In this document: positions 17,909 through 28,437 of the stretch, piece by piece | How positions within the stretch are numbered: the stretch's first letter is position 1 | Layout: the number at the start of each line of letters is the position of its first letter | Assembly (NCBI RefSeq): GCF_001611795.1 | Contig: NZ_CP015098.1 | Location: 1,178,001-1,242,000 of the forward strand | Direction: 5' to 3' | Source of the DNA: Streptomyces qaidamensis | Lineage (GTDB): Bacteria > Actinomycetota > Actinomycetes > Streptomycetales > Streptomycetaceae | DNA length: 64,000 bases | The notes under the pieces: generated by a model | What the model saw: the letters and a program-made list of their open reading frames with translations, nothing else | Database searches by the model: none | Told to the model about the DNA's origin: nothing | Position numbers and translations under genes: made by a program

Positions 17909-18952
17909 TCAGCCGACCGGCACCCCGGCCTCCAGGTAGAGCGCCGCTCCGCGTTCACGGGCCCTCAGGGCCCAGCGCAGCCGCTCGTAGCGCACCGGGG
18001 GCAGCAGCTCTGCGGCCTCCTCCTCGGTGACGAAGCGCCAGGCGCGCAGCTCCGGGCCGGGCAGCAGCAGCCGTCCCGCCTCGGCCGAATCGAGGAGGCC
18101 GCCGTCGAAGAGGAGCCGCAGGCCGCCGTAGCCGGGGGGCGTAGGGCGCTCCCAGTCGACGACGAGCAGGCCCGGGACCTCGTCGAGGCTGATGCCGGTC
18201 TCTTCGGCGACCTCGCGCATCCCGGCCCGTGCGGGCGCCTCACCGGGTTCGACGACGCCGCCGGGGAACTCCCAGCCGGCCTTGTACGTGGGGTCGACGA
18301 GCAGCACCCGGTCCTGCTCGTCGAAGAGGAGCACTCCGGCGGCGACGGTCTCGGCGGTGGGCTCGGGCGTCTGCACGATGTCGCAGACGGGCACGGAACC
18401 GCTGGTGACGGCCTCGGCGATCCGGACCGCCGTCTCGTACGGCGTGAGGTCGCTGGTGTCGACCGGGTGGGCGTCGGCGGTGAGCCAGGAGGCGAGGGCG
18501 GCCCGGTACGGCTCGATGTGGTCGTAGGACCACTGGCGTATTCGCAGGTCGCCGTCGGGCAGGTCGCGCGGGATCTCACGGCCCGCTATCCGCTCCCGCA
18601 GTATCGTTTCGGCCGGTGCCAGCAGGATGTGGCTGACCGGAATCCTGCGCGCGGCCAGACCGCCGAAGATCTCGTCGCGGTACTCCTGGCGCAGCAGGGT
18701 CATCGGGACGACGAGGGTCCCGCCGAGCTCGGCGAGCATCGCGGCCGCCGTGTCGATCACCAGCCGTCGCCAGATCGGCAGGTCCTGGAAGTCGCCGGCC
18801 TCGGCGAGGTGTTTGGGTGGCAGCAGGTGGGCGAGCGCGCCGCCGACGACCTCCGGGTCGAAGAGCGTGCTGTTCGGGATCAGTTCGATCAGTTCCCGTG
18901 CGGTGGTGGTCTTCCCCGCACCGAACGCGCCGTTGATCCAGACGACGGTCAC
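17909..18952 (-). CDS. TmrB-like P-loop ATPase fused to a Nudix hydrolase
   Basis: 347-aa two-domain protein. Residues about 1-180 form a P-loop kinase-like domain: [20 protein letters not shown] carries the Walker A and is very close to the tunicamycin-resistance protein TmrB. Residues about 200-335 form a Nudix domain with the complete box ([20 protein letters not shown], then TGI). The Nudix part should hydrolyse a nucleoside-diphosphate derivative, while the ATPase part may phosphorylate or bind a small substrate. The GTG at 18952 has AGGGGGA 4-10 bases upstream. No frame break separates the domains, so the fusion is real. Substrates are unknown. Confidence 0.85.
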   Translation of the reverse strand: MTVVWINGAFGAGKTTTARELIELIPNSTLFDPEVVGGALAHLLPPKHLAEAGDFQDLPIWRRLVIDTAAAMLAELGGTLVVPMTLLRQEYRDEIFGGLAARRIPVSHILLAPAETILRERIAGREIPRDLPDGDLRIRQWSYDHIEPYRAALASWLTADAHPVDTSDLTPYETAVRIAEAVTSGSVPVCDIVQTPEPTAETVAAGVLLFDEQDRVLLVDPTYKAGWEFPGGVVEPGEAPARAGMREVAEETGISLDEVPGLLVVDWERPTPPGYGGLRLLFDGGLLDSAEAGRLLLPGPELRAWRFVTEEEAAELLPPVRYERLRWALRARERGAALYLEAGVPVG

Positions 18953-19100
18953 AGGTCCCCCTCTTCTGTTGGCCCCCTGAGGCTTGCCCGCTCCACCCTG
19001 CCACGGAAACCAGCCGCAGTTGAGGGCGCACATGACGACGGCGCCGACGCCCCCCTCACGCGGGGGCGCCGGCGCCGTGGCTGCGGTGCCGTGCGGCTCG

Positions 19101-19301
19101 TCAGCCCTTCTTCTTCGCCTGGGCGCCGTCCTCCCGGTCCAGGGACAGGCTGTCCTTGGCGACGGTCTCGTCGAGGGTCTTGAGGGTGTCGTCGACGCTC
19201 AGGGTGCCGAGGCTGTCCCCGAGGGCGTGGGACGGGGTGACCGCCGCGACGACGAAGCCGGTGGCGAGGGAGGCGATGGCGAGCATGCTGCGCTTCTTCA
19301 T
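19101..19301 (-). CDS. Small secreted protein, unknown function
   Basis: 66-aa peptide starting [20 protein letters not shown], a typical Sec signal peptide ending near SHA-LG (about residue 26-28). The mature part is about 40 residues, acidic in the middle ([17 protein letters not shown]) with a basic KKKG end. Streptomyces genomes contain many such short exported proteins with no known role. It is isolated on the minus strand between the fusion gene and a small hypothetical protein. Confidence 0.6.
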   Translation of the reverse strand: MKKRSMLAIASLATGFVVAAVTPSHALGDSLGTLSVDDTLKTLDETVAKDSLSLDREDGAQAKKKG

Positions 19302-19366
19302 GCCCGACTCAACTGCCGGACCCGCTCCGGGGTCACGCAACCGCGTACGACCGGGCGAAGCGGGCT

Positions 19367-19603
19367 TCACGCGGAGTCGCCGCCCGCGCCGGCTCCCCAC
19401 GCCCCGGGCCCGCCGCCGCGCCACTCGATCAGCCCTGTGGCCGCCACGTACGCCGCGTCCGCGTCCTCGATCCCGGCTCGCCGCAGGAACTCCGCCACGT
19501 CGAGCGGCCCGTAGGCGATGCCGAGGAACTGGTCGGCCACACGGACCCGCCGGCCGCCGTCCGCGGCGGGCGGGTAGACCACGACGGGTTTCTCGGAGGC
19601 CAT
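19367..19603 (-). CDS. Small conserved hypothetical protein
   Basis: 78-aa soluble protein (MASEKPVVVYPPAADGGRRV...). It has a beta-rich start, then VADQFLGIAYGPLDVAEFLRRAGIEDAD. No signal peptide, membrane segment or recognised domain is visible; the tail is Gly/Ala-rich. The ATG at 19603 is preceded (minus strand) by CCGCGCACTGTGGTGCC, without a clear ribosome site. It lies downstream of the UvrA-like gene in the same direction. Function unknown. Confidence 0.5.
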   Translation of the reverse strand: MASEKPVVVYPPAADGGRRVRVADQFLGIAYGPLDVAEFLRRAGIEDADAAYVAATGLIEWRGGGPGAWGAGAGGDSA

Positions 19604-19731
19604 GGCACCACAGTGCGCGGGGACGGCACCGGCCGCGCGCCGGGATGGGCCGTTCAGCCCGCCCTGCGCGGCTGCCGCACGGGCCGGGGAGGCCGCCGGT
19701 GCCGGGACACCGGCGGCTCCTTCCGCCGGGG

Positions 19732-22125
<2,394 letters not shown>

Positions 22126-22177
22126 GGTGTCTCCATCTGCCGGGCGGCGCTGCCGCGTTGGGCTATCTCGGCCCCCC

Positions 22178-22224
22178 GCACCGGTCCCGAGGGGGGCGGC
22201 GCGGGGGGGTGCGGGAACCGGTGC
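22178..22224 (-). other. Inverted repeat between the VOC and UvrA-like genes
   Basis: GCACCGGTCCCG (22178-22189) pairs with CGGGAACCGGTGC (22212-22224) with one bulged base. It lies in the 146-base gap upstream of the UvrA-like start. It could be an attenuator or an operator; there is no U-run. Confidence 0.4.
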
Positions 22225-22271
22225 CGCAGCACGGCCGGTACGGGGTCCCGCGGGGTGACTTCTGTGGGCTG

Positions 22272-22694
22272 CTACGACGCCTTCAGCTGCTGGATGCGAA
22301 CCATGTTGCCCGCGGGGTCGCGGAAGGCGCAGTCGCGGACGCCGTAGGGCTGGTCCACCGGCTCCTGGACCACCTCGGCATCGCCCGCCTGCACCCGCTC
22401 GAAGGTGCCGTCGACGTCGGTGGTGGCCAGGACGATGCTGGCGTAGGTGCCCTTGGCCATCATCTCGGTGATGGTGCGGCGTTCGTCGTCGGTGATGCCG
22501 GGGTCGGCGGCCGGCGGGTGCAGCACGATGTTCGTGCCGGGCCGGCCGACGGGGCCGACCGTGATCCAGCGCATGCCCTCGTATCCGACGTCGTTCCTGA
22601 CTTCGAAGCCGAGGGTGTCGCGGTAGAACGCCAGGGCGGCGTCCGGGTCGTCGTGCGGAAGGAAGCTGGCGTGAATGTGGAGGTCCATGGCCAT
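22272..22694 (-). CDS. VOC (glyoxalase/bleomycin-resistance) family protein
   Basis: 140-aa single VOC domain of two beta-alpha-beta-beta-beta units. HASFLPHDDPDAALAFYRDTLGFEV opens the first. The later VRDCAFRDPAGNMVRIQQL supplies the usual C-terminal motif. Metal ligands cannot be fully assigned. VOC proteins of this kind may sequester or degrade toxic compounds. It begins 4 bases after the AraC stop, so it is co-transcribed with it. Several starts are possible (22697 GTG, 22694 or 22688 ATG). Confidence 0.82.
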   Translation of the reverse strand: MAMDLHIHASFLPHDDPDAALAFYRDTLGFEVRNDVGYEGMRWITVGPVGRPGTNIVLHPPAADPGITDDERRTITEMMAKGTYASIVLATTDVDGTFERVQAGDAEVVQEPVDQPYGVRDCAFRDPAGNMVRIQQLKAS

Positions 22695-22698
22695 CACG

Positions 22699-23142
22699 CT
22701 AGTTTCGGCTCGCGGCGGGCGCTTCTCGATTCCTGATCGGTCTGGTCACCTGCTTCGCCACGCACGACGGAATGCCGGCCGTCGCGCGCGCCGCCTCGCG
22801 CCGGTAGGCACTGGGCGGCATGCCGACCAGCTCGGTGAAGCGGGTACTGAAGGTGCCCAGCGATGCGCAGCCGACCTCGAAACACACCTCCGTGACGCTC
22901 AGGTCGCCCCGGCGCAGCAGCGCCATGGCGCGCTCGATGCGCCGCGTCATGAGGTAGCTGTACGGCGACTCCCCGTACGCCTGCCGGAACGCGCGGCTCA
23001 GGTGCCCCGCCGACATGTGCACGCCCCGGGCCAGCGCCTCGACGTCCAGGGGCTTCGCGTACTCCCGGTCGATCCGGTCCTTGACACGGCGCAGCCGGGC
23101 GAGGTCACGCAGGTGCTGCGCCGAGGCGGGTCTGCTGCTCAC
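22699..23142 (-). CDS. AraC family HTH transcriptional regulator
   Basis: About 147-aa protein consisting almost only of the double-HTH AraC domain: LDVEALARGVHMSAGHLSRAFRQAYGES (first HTH), then VTEVCFEVGCASLGTFSTRF and the family ending GMPPSAYRRE. No ligand-binding domain is present. A GTG at 23142 or one at 23166 could be the start. It is the first gene of a probable operon with VOC and UvrA-like proteins, which it probably activates in response to a toxic agent. Confidence 0.82.
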   Translation of the reverse strand: MSSRPASAQHLRDLARLRRVKDRIDREYAKPLDVEALARGVHMSAGHLSRAFRQAYGESPYSYLMTRRIERAMALLRRGDLSVTEVCFEVGCASLGTFSTRFTELVGMPPSAYRREAARATAGIPSCVAKQVTRPIRNREAPAASRN

Positions 23143-23202
23143 AAGCGCGATCGTGCCACATCGCACGCACGTGCGGTTGATTTCCGGCGATCCGGAACGG
23201 AA

Positions 23203-23290
23203 CGGTCCGTATCACCCCGGGGCCACCATCGGCCCCCGACCCGGTCCGTAGCACCCCGGAGTCACCGTCGCCCGCACCGGCCCGCATCAC
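23203..23290. repeat. Degenerate tandem repeat upstream of the AraC gene
   Basis: A unit of about 29 bases beginning CGGTCCGTATCACCCCGG at 23203 recurs as CGGTCCGTAGCACCCCGG at 23242 (39-base period). A weaker third copy (CGGCCCGCATCACGCCCCC) starts at 23278. It fills the gap between the AraC start and the ROK kinase stop. Confidence 0.5.
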
Positions 23291-23335
23291 GCCCCCACAG
23301 GCTGAACGTTCCTGCTCGCTCCGCCGGTCCCTGCC

Positions 23336-24289
23336 TCACACCCCGGCCGCCGCCGGGTCCGTCCGCTTCGCCAGTGCTGCCGCCGCCGCGCCCACCAGCC
23401 CGGCGTCGGTGCCCATCTGGGCCGGCGCCACCGTCAGATGCCGGACGAAGGACAGCGTCGCGTAGGTGCTCAGCGCCTTGCGCAGCGGCTCGAAGAGGAC
23501 GTCGCCCGCCTTGCCCACTCCCCCGCCGATCACGGCGATGTCGATCTCCACGAGCGTCGCGGTAGCCGCGATCCCGGCCGCCAGAGCCTGGGCGGCCCGC
23601 TCGAAAGAGGCGACGGCGACCGGGTCGCCGGAGCGGGCGGCGGCTGCCACCGCGGCGGCCGACGTGTCCCCGTCGGGGCCCGGCCGCCAGCCGTTCTCCA
23701 GGGCGCGCCGGGCGATGTTGGGACCGCTCGCGATGCGCTCCACGCAGCCGTGCGAGCCGCACGGGCACAGATCGCCGTCGAGGTCGACGCTGATGTGACC
23801 GATGTGACCCGCGTTGCCGGTGGGCCCGGGGTGCAACCGGCCTCCGAGCACGAGACCGCCACCGACGCCCGTGGAGACGACCATGCACAGCGCGTTGTCG
23901 TGACCGCGGGCGGCGCCCTGCCAGTGCTCGGCCGCCGTGATCGCCACACCGTCACCGATCAGCTCGACGGGCAGGTTCCCCGCGGCGGCCCGGACCCGGG
24001 CGACGAGCGGGAAGTCGCGCCACCCGGGCACGTTCACCGGGCTCACCGTGCCCGCGGAGGCGTCCACGGGCCCGGCGCTGCCGATCCCCACCGCCGTGGC
24101 ACACCCCCACAGCGGCGACGCGGTGAGCTCGGCCAGCACCTCCTGCACGGCCCGCATCACGGTGTCGCCGTCATCCCGGGCGGGCGTCGGCCGCTGGGCG
24201 CGGACCAGGATCCGGCCGTGGCCGTCCACCAGAGCGCCGGCGATCTTGGTGCCGCCGATGTCGAGCGCGGCCACGAGGTCGGTGTGCAT
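23336..24289 (-). CDS. ROK family sugar kinase
   Basis: 317-aa ROK protein. The ATP-binding motif DIGGTKIAGALVD (about residue 9), the catalytic region VGIGSAGPVD and VELIGDGVAITAAEHW are all present. The ROK zinc motif appears as HIGHISVDLDGDLCPCGSHGCVE, with the histidine and the CxCGxxGCxE cysteines intact. No N-terminal HTH, so it is a kinase rather than a repressor. It probably phosphorylates glucose or an amino sugar. It is divergent from a LacI regulator and shares a palindromic operator with it. Confidence 0.88.
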   Translation of the reverse strand: MHTDLVAALDIGGTKIAGALVDGHGRILVRAQRPTPARDDGDTVMRAVQEVLAELTASPLWGCATAVGIGSAGPVDASAGTVSPVNVPGWRDFPLVARVRAAAGNLPVELIGDGVAITAAEHWQGAARGHDNALCMVVSTGVGGGLVLGGRLHPGPTGNAGHIGHISVDLDGDLCPCGSHGCVERIASGPNIARRALENGWRPGPDGDTSAAAVAAAARSGDPVAVASFERAAQALAAGIAATATLVEIDIAVIGGGVGKAGDVLFEPLRKALSTYATLSFVRHLTVAPAQMGTDAGLVGAAAAALAKRTDPAAAGV

Positions 24290-24412
24290 CAGAGTCGGAT
24301 CTCCCCGTCGGACATGAGAAAAACGCCGAGAATGGCCATCGAGCAGGGCAAGCAGCGGACCGGTCCCCCGAGGGTGCGCGGGGCCGGAGATTGCGGTGGA
24401 CAGTCTCTCCCG

Positions 24413-24435
24413 AGCCTGACAACGTTGTCCAGGCT
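24413..24435. promoter_or_regulatory. LacI-type operator between the ROK kinase and LacI genes
   Basis: The core GACAACGTTGTC (24418-24429) is a perfect 12-bp palindrome with central CG, the LacI-family style. Flanks AGCCT and AGGCT extend it with one offset. It lies between the divergent genes, 124 bases before the kinase start and 77 bases before the chosen LacI start. Confidence 0.7.
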
Positions 24436-24511
24436 CTATGCTCGACGCCACATCCTCATACAAACCCAGGATCGACGCACCCCCGTGGACGACAGGACAG
24501 GACTGGACACC

Positions 24512-25549
24512 GTGGCCCCGACCCCCCTCCGATCCGCAGCGCGCTACGGCACCCGGCCGACCATGAAGGACGTAGCGGCACGCGCCGGAGTGGGCCTCAA
24601 GACGGTCTCCCGCGTCGTGAACGGGGAACCGGGGGTCACCCCGGAGACGGAGCGGCGGGTACAGGAGGCGATCGACGCCCTCGGTTTCCGCCGCAACGAC
24701 AGCGCGCGGGTGCTCCGCAAGGGCCGCACGGCGAGCATCGGCCTGGTCCTGGAAGACCTCGCCGACCCGTTCTACGGACCGCTGAGCCGCTCGGTGGAAG
24801 AGGTGGCCCGCGCACACGGCGCCCTGCTGATCAACGGCTCCAGCGCGGAGGACCCCGAGCGCGAGCAGGAGCTGGTGCTGGCCCTGTGCGCGCGGCGGGT
24901 GGACGGGCTGGTGGTGATCCCGGCCGGGGACGACCACCGGTACCTGGAGCCCGAGCTCAAAGCGGGCGTCGCCACGGTGTTCGTGGACCGGCCCGCCGGG
25001 CACATCGACGCCGACGTGGTCCTGTCGGACAACTACGGCGGCGCCCGCGGCGGCGTCGCCCACCTCATCGCGCACGGGCACCGCCGGATCGGCTTCATCG
25101 GCGACATGCCCCGCATCCACACCGCCGCCGAGCGGCTGCGCGGCTACCGGGCCGCGATGGAGGACGCGGGCATACCGGTGGCGGGCTCCTGGATGTCCCT
25201 CGGCGTCACCGACCCCGAGCGGGTGCGCAGGGCGGCCGAGGAGATGCTGACCGGCCCCGACCCGGTGACGGCGATCTTCGCCGGCAACAACCGGGTGACG
25301 GTCACCGTGATCCGCGTTCTCGCCGAGCAGGCCCGCCGTGTCGCCCTGGTCGGCTTCGACGACATCGAGCTCGCCGACCTGCTCCAGCCGGGCGTCACGG
25401 TCGTCGCCCAGGACGCGGCGGACATCGGCCGCACCGCGGCGGAACGTCTCTTCCGCCAGCTGGACGGCACCCTGGTCGCCCCCGAGCGCATCGAGCTGCC
25501 GACCCGGCTGATCACCCGCGGCTCGGGCGAGATCCCCCCGGCGGACTGA
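24512..25549 (+). CDS. LacI family transcriptional regulator
   Basis: 345-aa repressor. The HTH and hinge, MKDVAARAGVGLKTVSRVVNG (about residues 18-38), is followed by the periplasmic-binding-like effector domain (IGLVLEDLADPFYGPLSRSVE ... VALVGFDDIELADLL). The GTG at 24512 is chosen because AGGAC lies 8 bases upstream; GTG 24485 and ATG 24563 are alternatives. It likely represses the divergent ROK kinase and itself through the palindrome at 24413-24435, in response to a sugar. Confidence 0.88.
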   Translation: MAPTPLRSAARYGTRPTMKDVAARAGVGLKTVSRVVNGEPGVTPETERRVQEAIDALGFRRNDSARVLRKGRTASIGLVLEDLADPFYGPLSRSVEEVARAHGALLINGSSAEDPEREQELVLALCARRVDGLVVIPAGDDHRYLEPELKAGVATVFVDRPAGHIDADVVLSDNYGGARGGVAHLIAHGHRRIGFIGDMPRIHTAAERLRGYRAAMEDAGIPVAGSWMSLGVTDPERVRRAAEEMLTGPDPVTAIFAGNNRVTVTVIRVLAEQARRVALVGFDDIELADLLQPGVTVVAQDAADIGRTAAERLFRQLDGTLVAPERIELPTRLITRGSGEIPPAD

Positions 25550-25556
25550 GCGGCCG

Positions 25557-26372
25557 ATGGACGACGCCACCGATCGCACGCTGCGAGCCCTGGGCCTGCA
25601 TGAGGCGCCTCGCGAGCATCCGCTGCTGTATCCGGGCGCGTGGCCCGCGGAGTCCGGGCTCCTGGTCGGGGACCGCTTCCTGCCGCTGCAGCGGCTGGTG
25701 TACGAGGACCGCACGCCGGTCTTCGCCATCGGCTCCAACGGGTGCCCGGGGCAGCTCAGGCACAAGATGACGGAGTTCGGGATCGGGTCGCCGCTGCCGA
25801 TGGTCAAGGCCCGGGTGACGGGCGTCGACGCCGGCGTCTCGGCGCACGTGAGCCGCATGGGGTATGTGTCGGCCTCGCCGGTCGGTGCCCCGGACACCGT
25901 GCGGGAGCTGTTCGTCCTGTGGCTCGACGCCGAGCAGCTCGCGGTGATCGACGCGAGCGAGGGCGCGCCGGTGCCGGGCGGCAACTTCGACCGGGCCTGG
26001 CTGCCGTCGCCCGACATCCGGATCGACCTCGCGGACGGCACGCGCCTGCCCGGGGCGTACGCCTACGTCAACCGGCACGGTGTCCTCCACGACGGCACGG
26101 GCACGCCACGCACGCACCCGGGTGAGCGGGAGCTGCTGACGGAGCTGCTCGTCGGGCTGCCGCGGCTGCGGGAGCTGTTCGGTGTCGTGCCCGAGGAGTT
26201 CTGCGCGCGGGCCCGCGGGGACCGGCGGCTGTGCGAGCGGGGAACGCGGCTGTTCATCGAGGAGAAGCTGGTGACGGCCTCCGGTCTCGAACGGTACGTG
26301 GCAGCCTCGGCGCGGGCTCAGCAGAGCGGGAGCCCGGGGACCGGCGCGTCGTTGTCGCCGCCCTTGACGTAG
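25557..26372 (+). CDS. Conserved hypothetical protein, possibly gamma-glutamylcyclotransferase-like
   Basis: 271-aa soluble protein starting 8 bases after the LacI stop, so possibly co-transcribed. The segment PVFAIGSNGCPGQLRHKM (about residues 54-71) followed by VKARVTGVDAGVSAHVS recalls the substrate-binding start of gamma-glutamylcyclotransferase folds, but the match is weak and the catalytic glutamate is not certain. The last 55 bases overlap the 3' end of the convergent kinase gene. Function unassigned. Confidence 0.6.
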   Translation: MDDATDRTLRALGLHEAPREHPLLYPGAWPAESGLLVGDRFLPLQRLVYEDRTPVFAIGSNGCPGQLRHKMTEFGIGSPLPMVKARVTGVDAGVSAHVSRMGYVSASPVGAPDTVRELFVLWLDAEQLAVIDASEGAPVPGGNFDRAWLPSPDIRIDLADGTRLPGAYAYVNRHGVLHDGTGTPRTHPGERELLTELLVGLPRLRELFGVVPEEFCARARGDRRLCERGTRLFIEEKLVTASGLERYVAASARAQQSGSPGTGASLSPPLT

Positions 26373-28285
26373 ACGTCGCTGACCCAGACGTTCGTGTTGC
26401 CGCTGTCGTCGTCGGTCTTCGCCCACCAGACGTTGGTCCACTCCCCGGAGGTTTCGCGGCGGCCCAGGTTCTGCTGGCAGTAGAAGTAGTTGGTGCCCGC
26501 TTTGAGGATGCCGACTTTGGTGCCGGAGGCGGTGTAGGAGTCGGCGGTCTTCCAGACCTGGCAGTTGTACTTGCCGCCGCCGATGGGGTGGCAGGCCGGG
26601 GCCGGGGTGGTCGGACCGTCGGAGGCGGCGCCGTCCGGGGTCTCTGCGCCGGTGGCGCCACTGGTGTCGCCGCCGGGGGCCTTGGCGGGGGCGGAGCTGG
26701 TCGCCCCGCCGGTGGGCTCGGGGTCCTTCTTGCCGCCGGGCTTCGCGGTCGGGTCCGTGCGCTTGTCGTCGGCCTCGGGCGTGGACCTCGGGGCGTTCGA
26801 GCCGTCCGCGCCGCCGGGCTCGGAGGGCCCGGCGTGCGTACCGGCGGTGCCGGTTCGTGCGGCGGTGTCCTTGCCGCCGGAGTCGCCTGAGTCAGCCGAG
26901 TCGCCGAGGAGCGCGACCGTGGTCCCGGCGGCGGCGAGCACGACGGTGACGGCCGCGGCGGCGAGCAGCACGCGCGCCTTGCGCCGGGGCGCGGCACGGT
27001 CGGCGTTCACCGGGGCGGTGGCAGCGGAGGCACCGGGGGCGGTGGTGCCGGGATCGGCCGGACCGAAGCCCTGGGGGGCGGTGCCCGGGCCCTGCGGGCC
27101 GATGCCTTGCGGTGTCGGGTGGACTTGCGGTGCCGGGTGGACTTGCGGTGCCGGGTGGACTTGCGGTGCCGGGTGGACTTGCGGTGCCGGGTGGCCGGGG
27201 CCGGTGTGCCCCGGCCCGCCGTCACCCGCGGTCCCCGCCGCATCTGCGGCTCCGAACACGGCTGCCGTGCCGGAGCCGGCTGGGTTCGTGCCCTCCTGAG
27301 GCCCGCCGCCGCCCTGCTGCGGGGGGCCGAACCCCGGCGGTACCGACGGAACGCTGCGTTCCGTCTCCGCGCGTGGGGGCGTGGCCGCGGAGCCCCGCAG
27401 GGTGGACGTCGGCGTGTCCGTGCCGCTCGTGTCCGCGACCGCCTGGAGCAGTTCGCGGGCCTGGACTGCCTTCGGGCGGGACTCGGGGCGCTTGTCCATC
27501 AGCCGCTGGAGGACGGGCGCGAGGGAGCCGGCGCGGTGGGGCTCGGGCAGCGGCTCGGTGACGATCGCGGTGAGCGTGGAGAACGTGGACGTGCGGCGGA
27601 AGGGCGAGGATCCTTCGACGGCCGCGTACAGCGTGGCGCCCAGGGCCCAGATGTCGGAGGCGGGGCCCGGGTCGGCGCCCTGCGCGCGCTCGGGGGCGAG
27701 GTAGTCGAGGGAGCCGACGAGTTCGCCGCTGCGCGTGAGGTGCGTGGCCGAACCGTCCCCCGGATCGTCCATCGTGGCGATACCGAAGTCGGTGAGGACG
27801 ACCCGGCCCGAGCGGTCGAGCAGGATGTTGGCCGGCTTCACGTCCCGGTGCAGGACGCCGGCGCGGTGGGCGGCGGCCAGGGCGTCCATGACCTTCGCGC
27901 CGATGCCGGCGGCCTCGCCCGGGTCCAGCGTGCCGCGCTCGCGCAGGACGTCGTCCAGGGACGGCCCGTCGACCAGTTCCATGACGATGATCGGGCGGCC
28001 GTCGACCTGGGCGATGTCGTGCACGGAGATGACGCCGGGGTGGCGCACCCGGGCCGCAGCACGCGCCTCGCGCCGCATCCGCAGCTGCAGATCGGCCAGT
28101 TCGGGACCGGCCGCGTCGGTGTAGGTGCGCAGCTCCTTGACCGCGACCTCACGGCCGAGGACCTCGTCGAGGGCCTTCCAGACGATGCCCATGCCGCCGC
28201 GTCCCAGCGCCTCCATGACGCGATAGCGGCCGGCCAGCAGTCGTCCGGTCCCGTCCGCCTGCCCGTGCTCCCCCGTTGACACCAC
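26318..28285 (-). CDS. Transmembrane Ser/Thr protein kinase (PknB-like) with extracellular domain
   Basis: 655-aa receptor-type kinase. The kinase domain (about residues 18-275) has the glycine loop LGRGGMGIVWKA, the lysine of AVKELR, catalytic HRDVKPANILLD and TDFGIA. A Pro/Gly/Gln-rich linker contains PAPQVH repeats. One membrane helix (VLLAAAAVTVVLAAAGTTVALL, about residue 440) precedes a Ser/Thr/Pro-rich stalk and a C-terminal domain of about 90 residues with four cysteines (ACHPIG, YNCQVW, YFYCQQ and the terminal C). The start is the first GTG of a GTG-GTG pair, after AGGAA. Confidence 0.9.
   Translation of the reverse strand: MVSTGEHGQADGTGRLLAGRYRVMEALGRGGMGIVWKALDEVLGREVAVKELRTYTDAAGPELADLQLRMRREARAAARVRHPGVISVHDIAQVDGRPIIVMELVDGPSLDDVLRERGTLDPGEAAGIGAKVMDALAAAHRAGVLHRDVKPANILLDRSGRVVLTDFGIATMDDPGDGSATHLTRSGELVGSLDYLAPERAQGADPGPASDIWALGATLYAAVEGSSPFRRTSTFSTLTAIVTEPLPEPHRAGSLAPVLQRLMDKRPESRPKAVQARELLQAVADTSGTDTPTSTLRGSAATPPRAETERSVPSVPPGFGPPQQGGGGPQEGTNPAGSGTAAVFGAADAAGTAGDGGPGHTGPGHPAPQVHPAPQVHPAPQVHPAPQVHPTPQGIGPQGPGTAPQGFGPADPGTTAPGASAATAPVNADRAAPRRKARVLLAAAAVTVVLAAAGTTVALLGDSADSGDSGGKDTAARTGTAGTHAGPSEPGGADGSNAPRSTPEADDKRTDPTAKPGGKKDPEPTGGATSSAPAKAPGGDTSGATGAETPDGAASDGPTTPAPACHPIGGGKYNCQVWKTADSYTASGTKVGILKAGTNYFYCQQNLGRRETSGEWTNVWWAKTDDDSGNTNVWVSDVYVKGGDNDAPVPGLPLC
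27107..27196. repeat. 18-bp minisatellite in the kinase linker (5 units)
   Basis: TTGCGGTG(C/T)CGGGTGGAC repeats five times head to tail, with near-perfect copies and one or two substitutions in the first and last units. On the coding strand each unit encodes PAPQVH. The unit length keeps the frame, so copy number can change without breaking the kinase. Confidence 0.9.
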
Positions 28286-28437
28286 TGCCCCGTTCCTGTC
28301 ACCCCGCCCTGATGCGCCGGCGGCCGACACCGCCAGTGCGTGGCGTACAGACTACGGGGCAGTGGTGACGGCGACGGCCGCAGGTGACGGCTGTGACAGG
28401 GCCGGTACGCGCCGTCCGATCCGCCGTGCGGACGGTG

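Noticed and set aside
27107..27196. Possible CRISPR-like repeat array
   Set aside because: Units are directly adjacent with no spacers and lie in frame within the kinase linker; it is a coding minisatellite.
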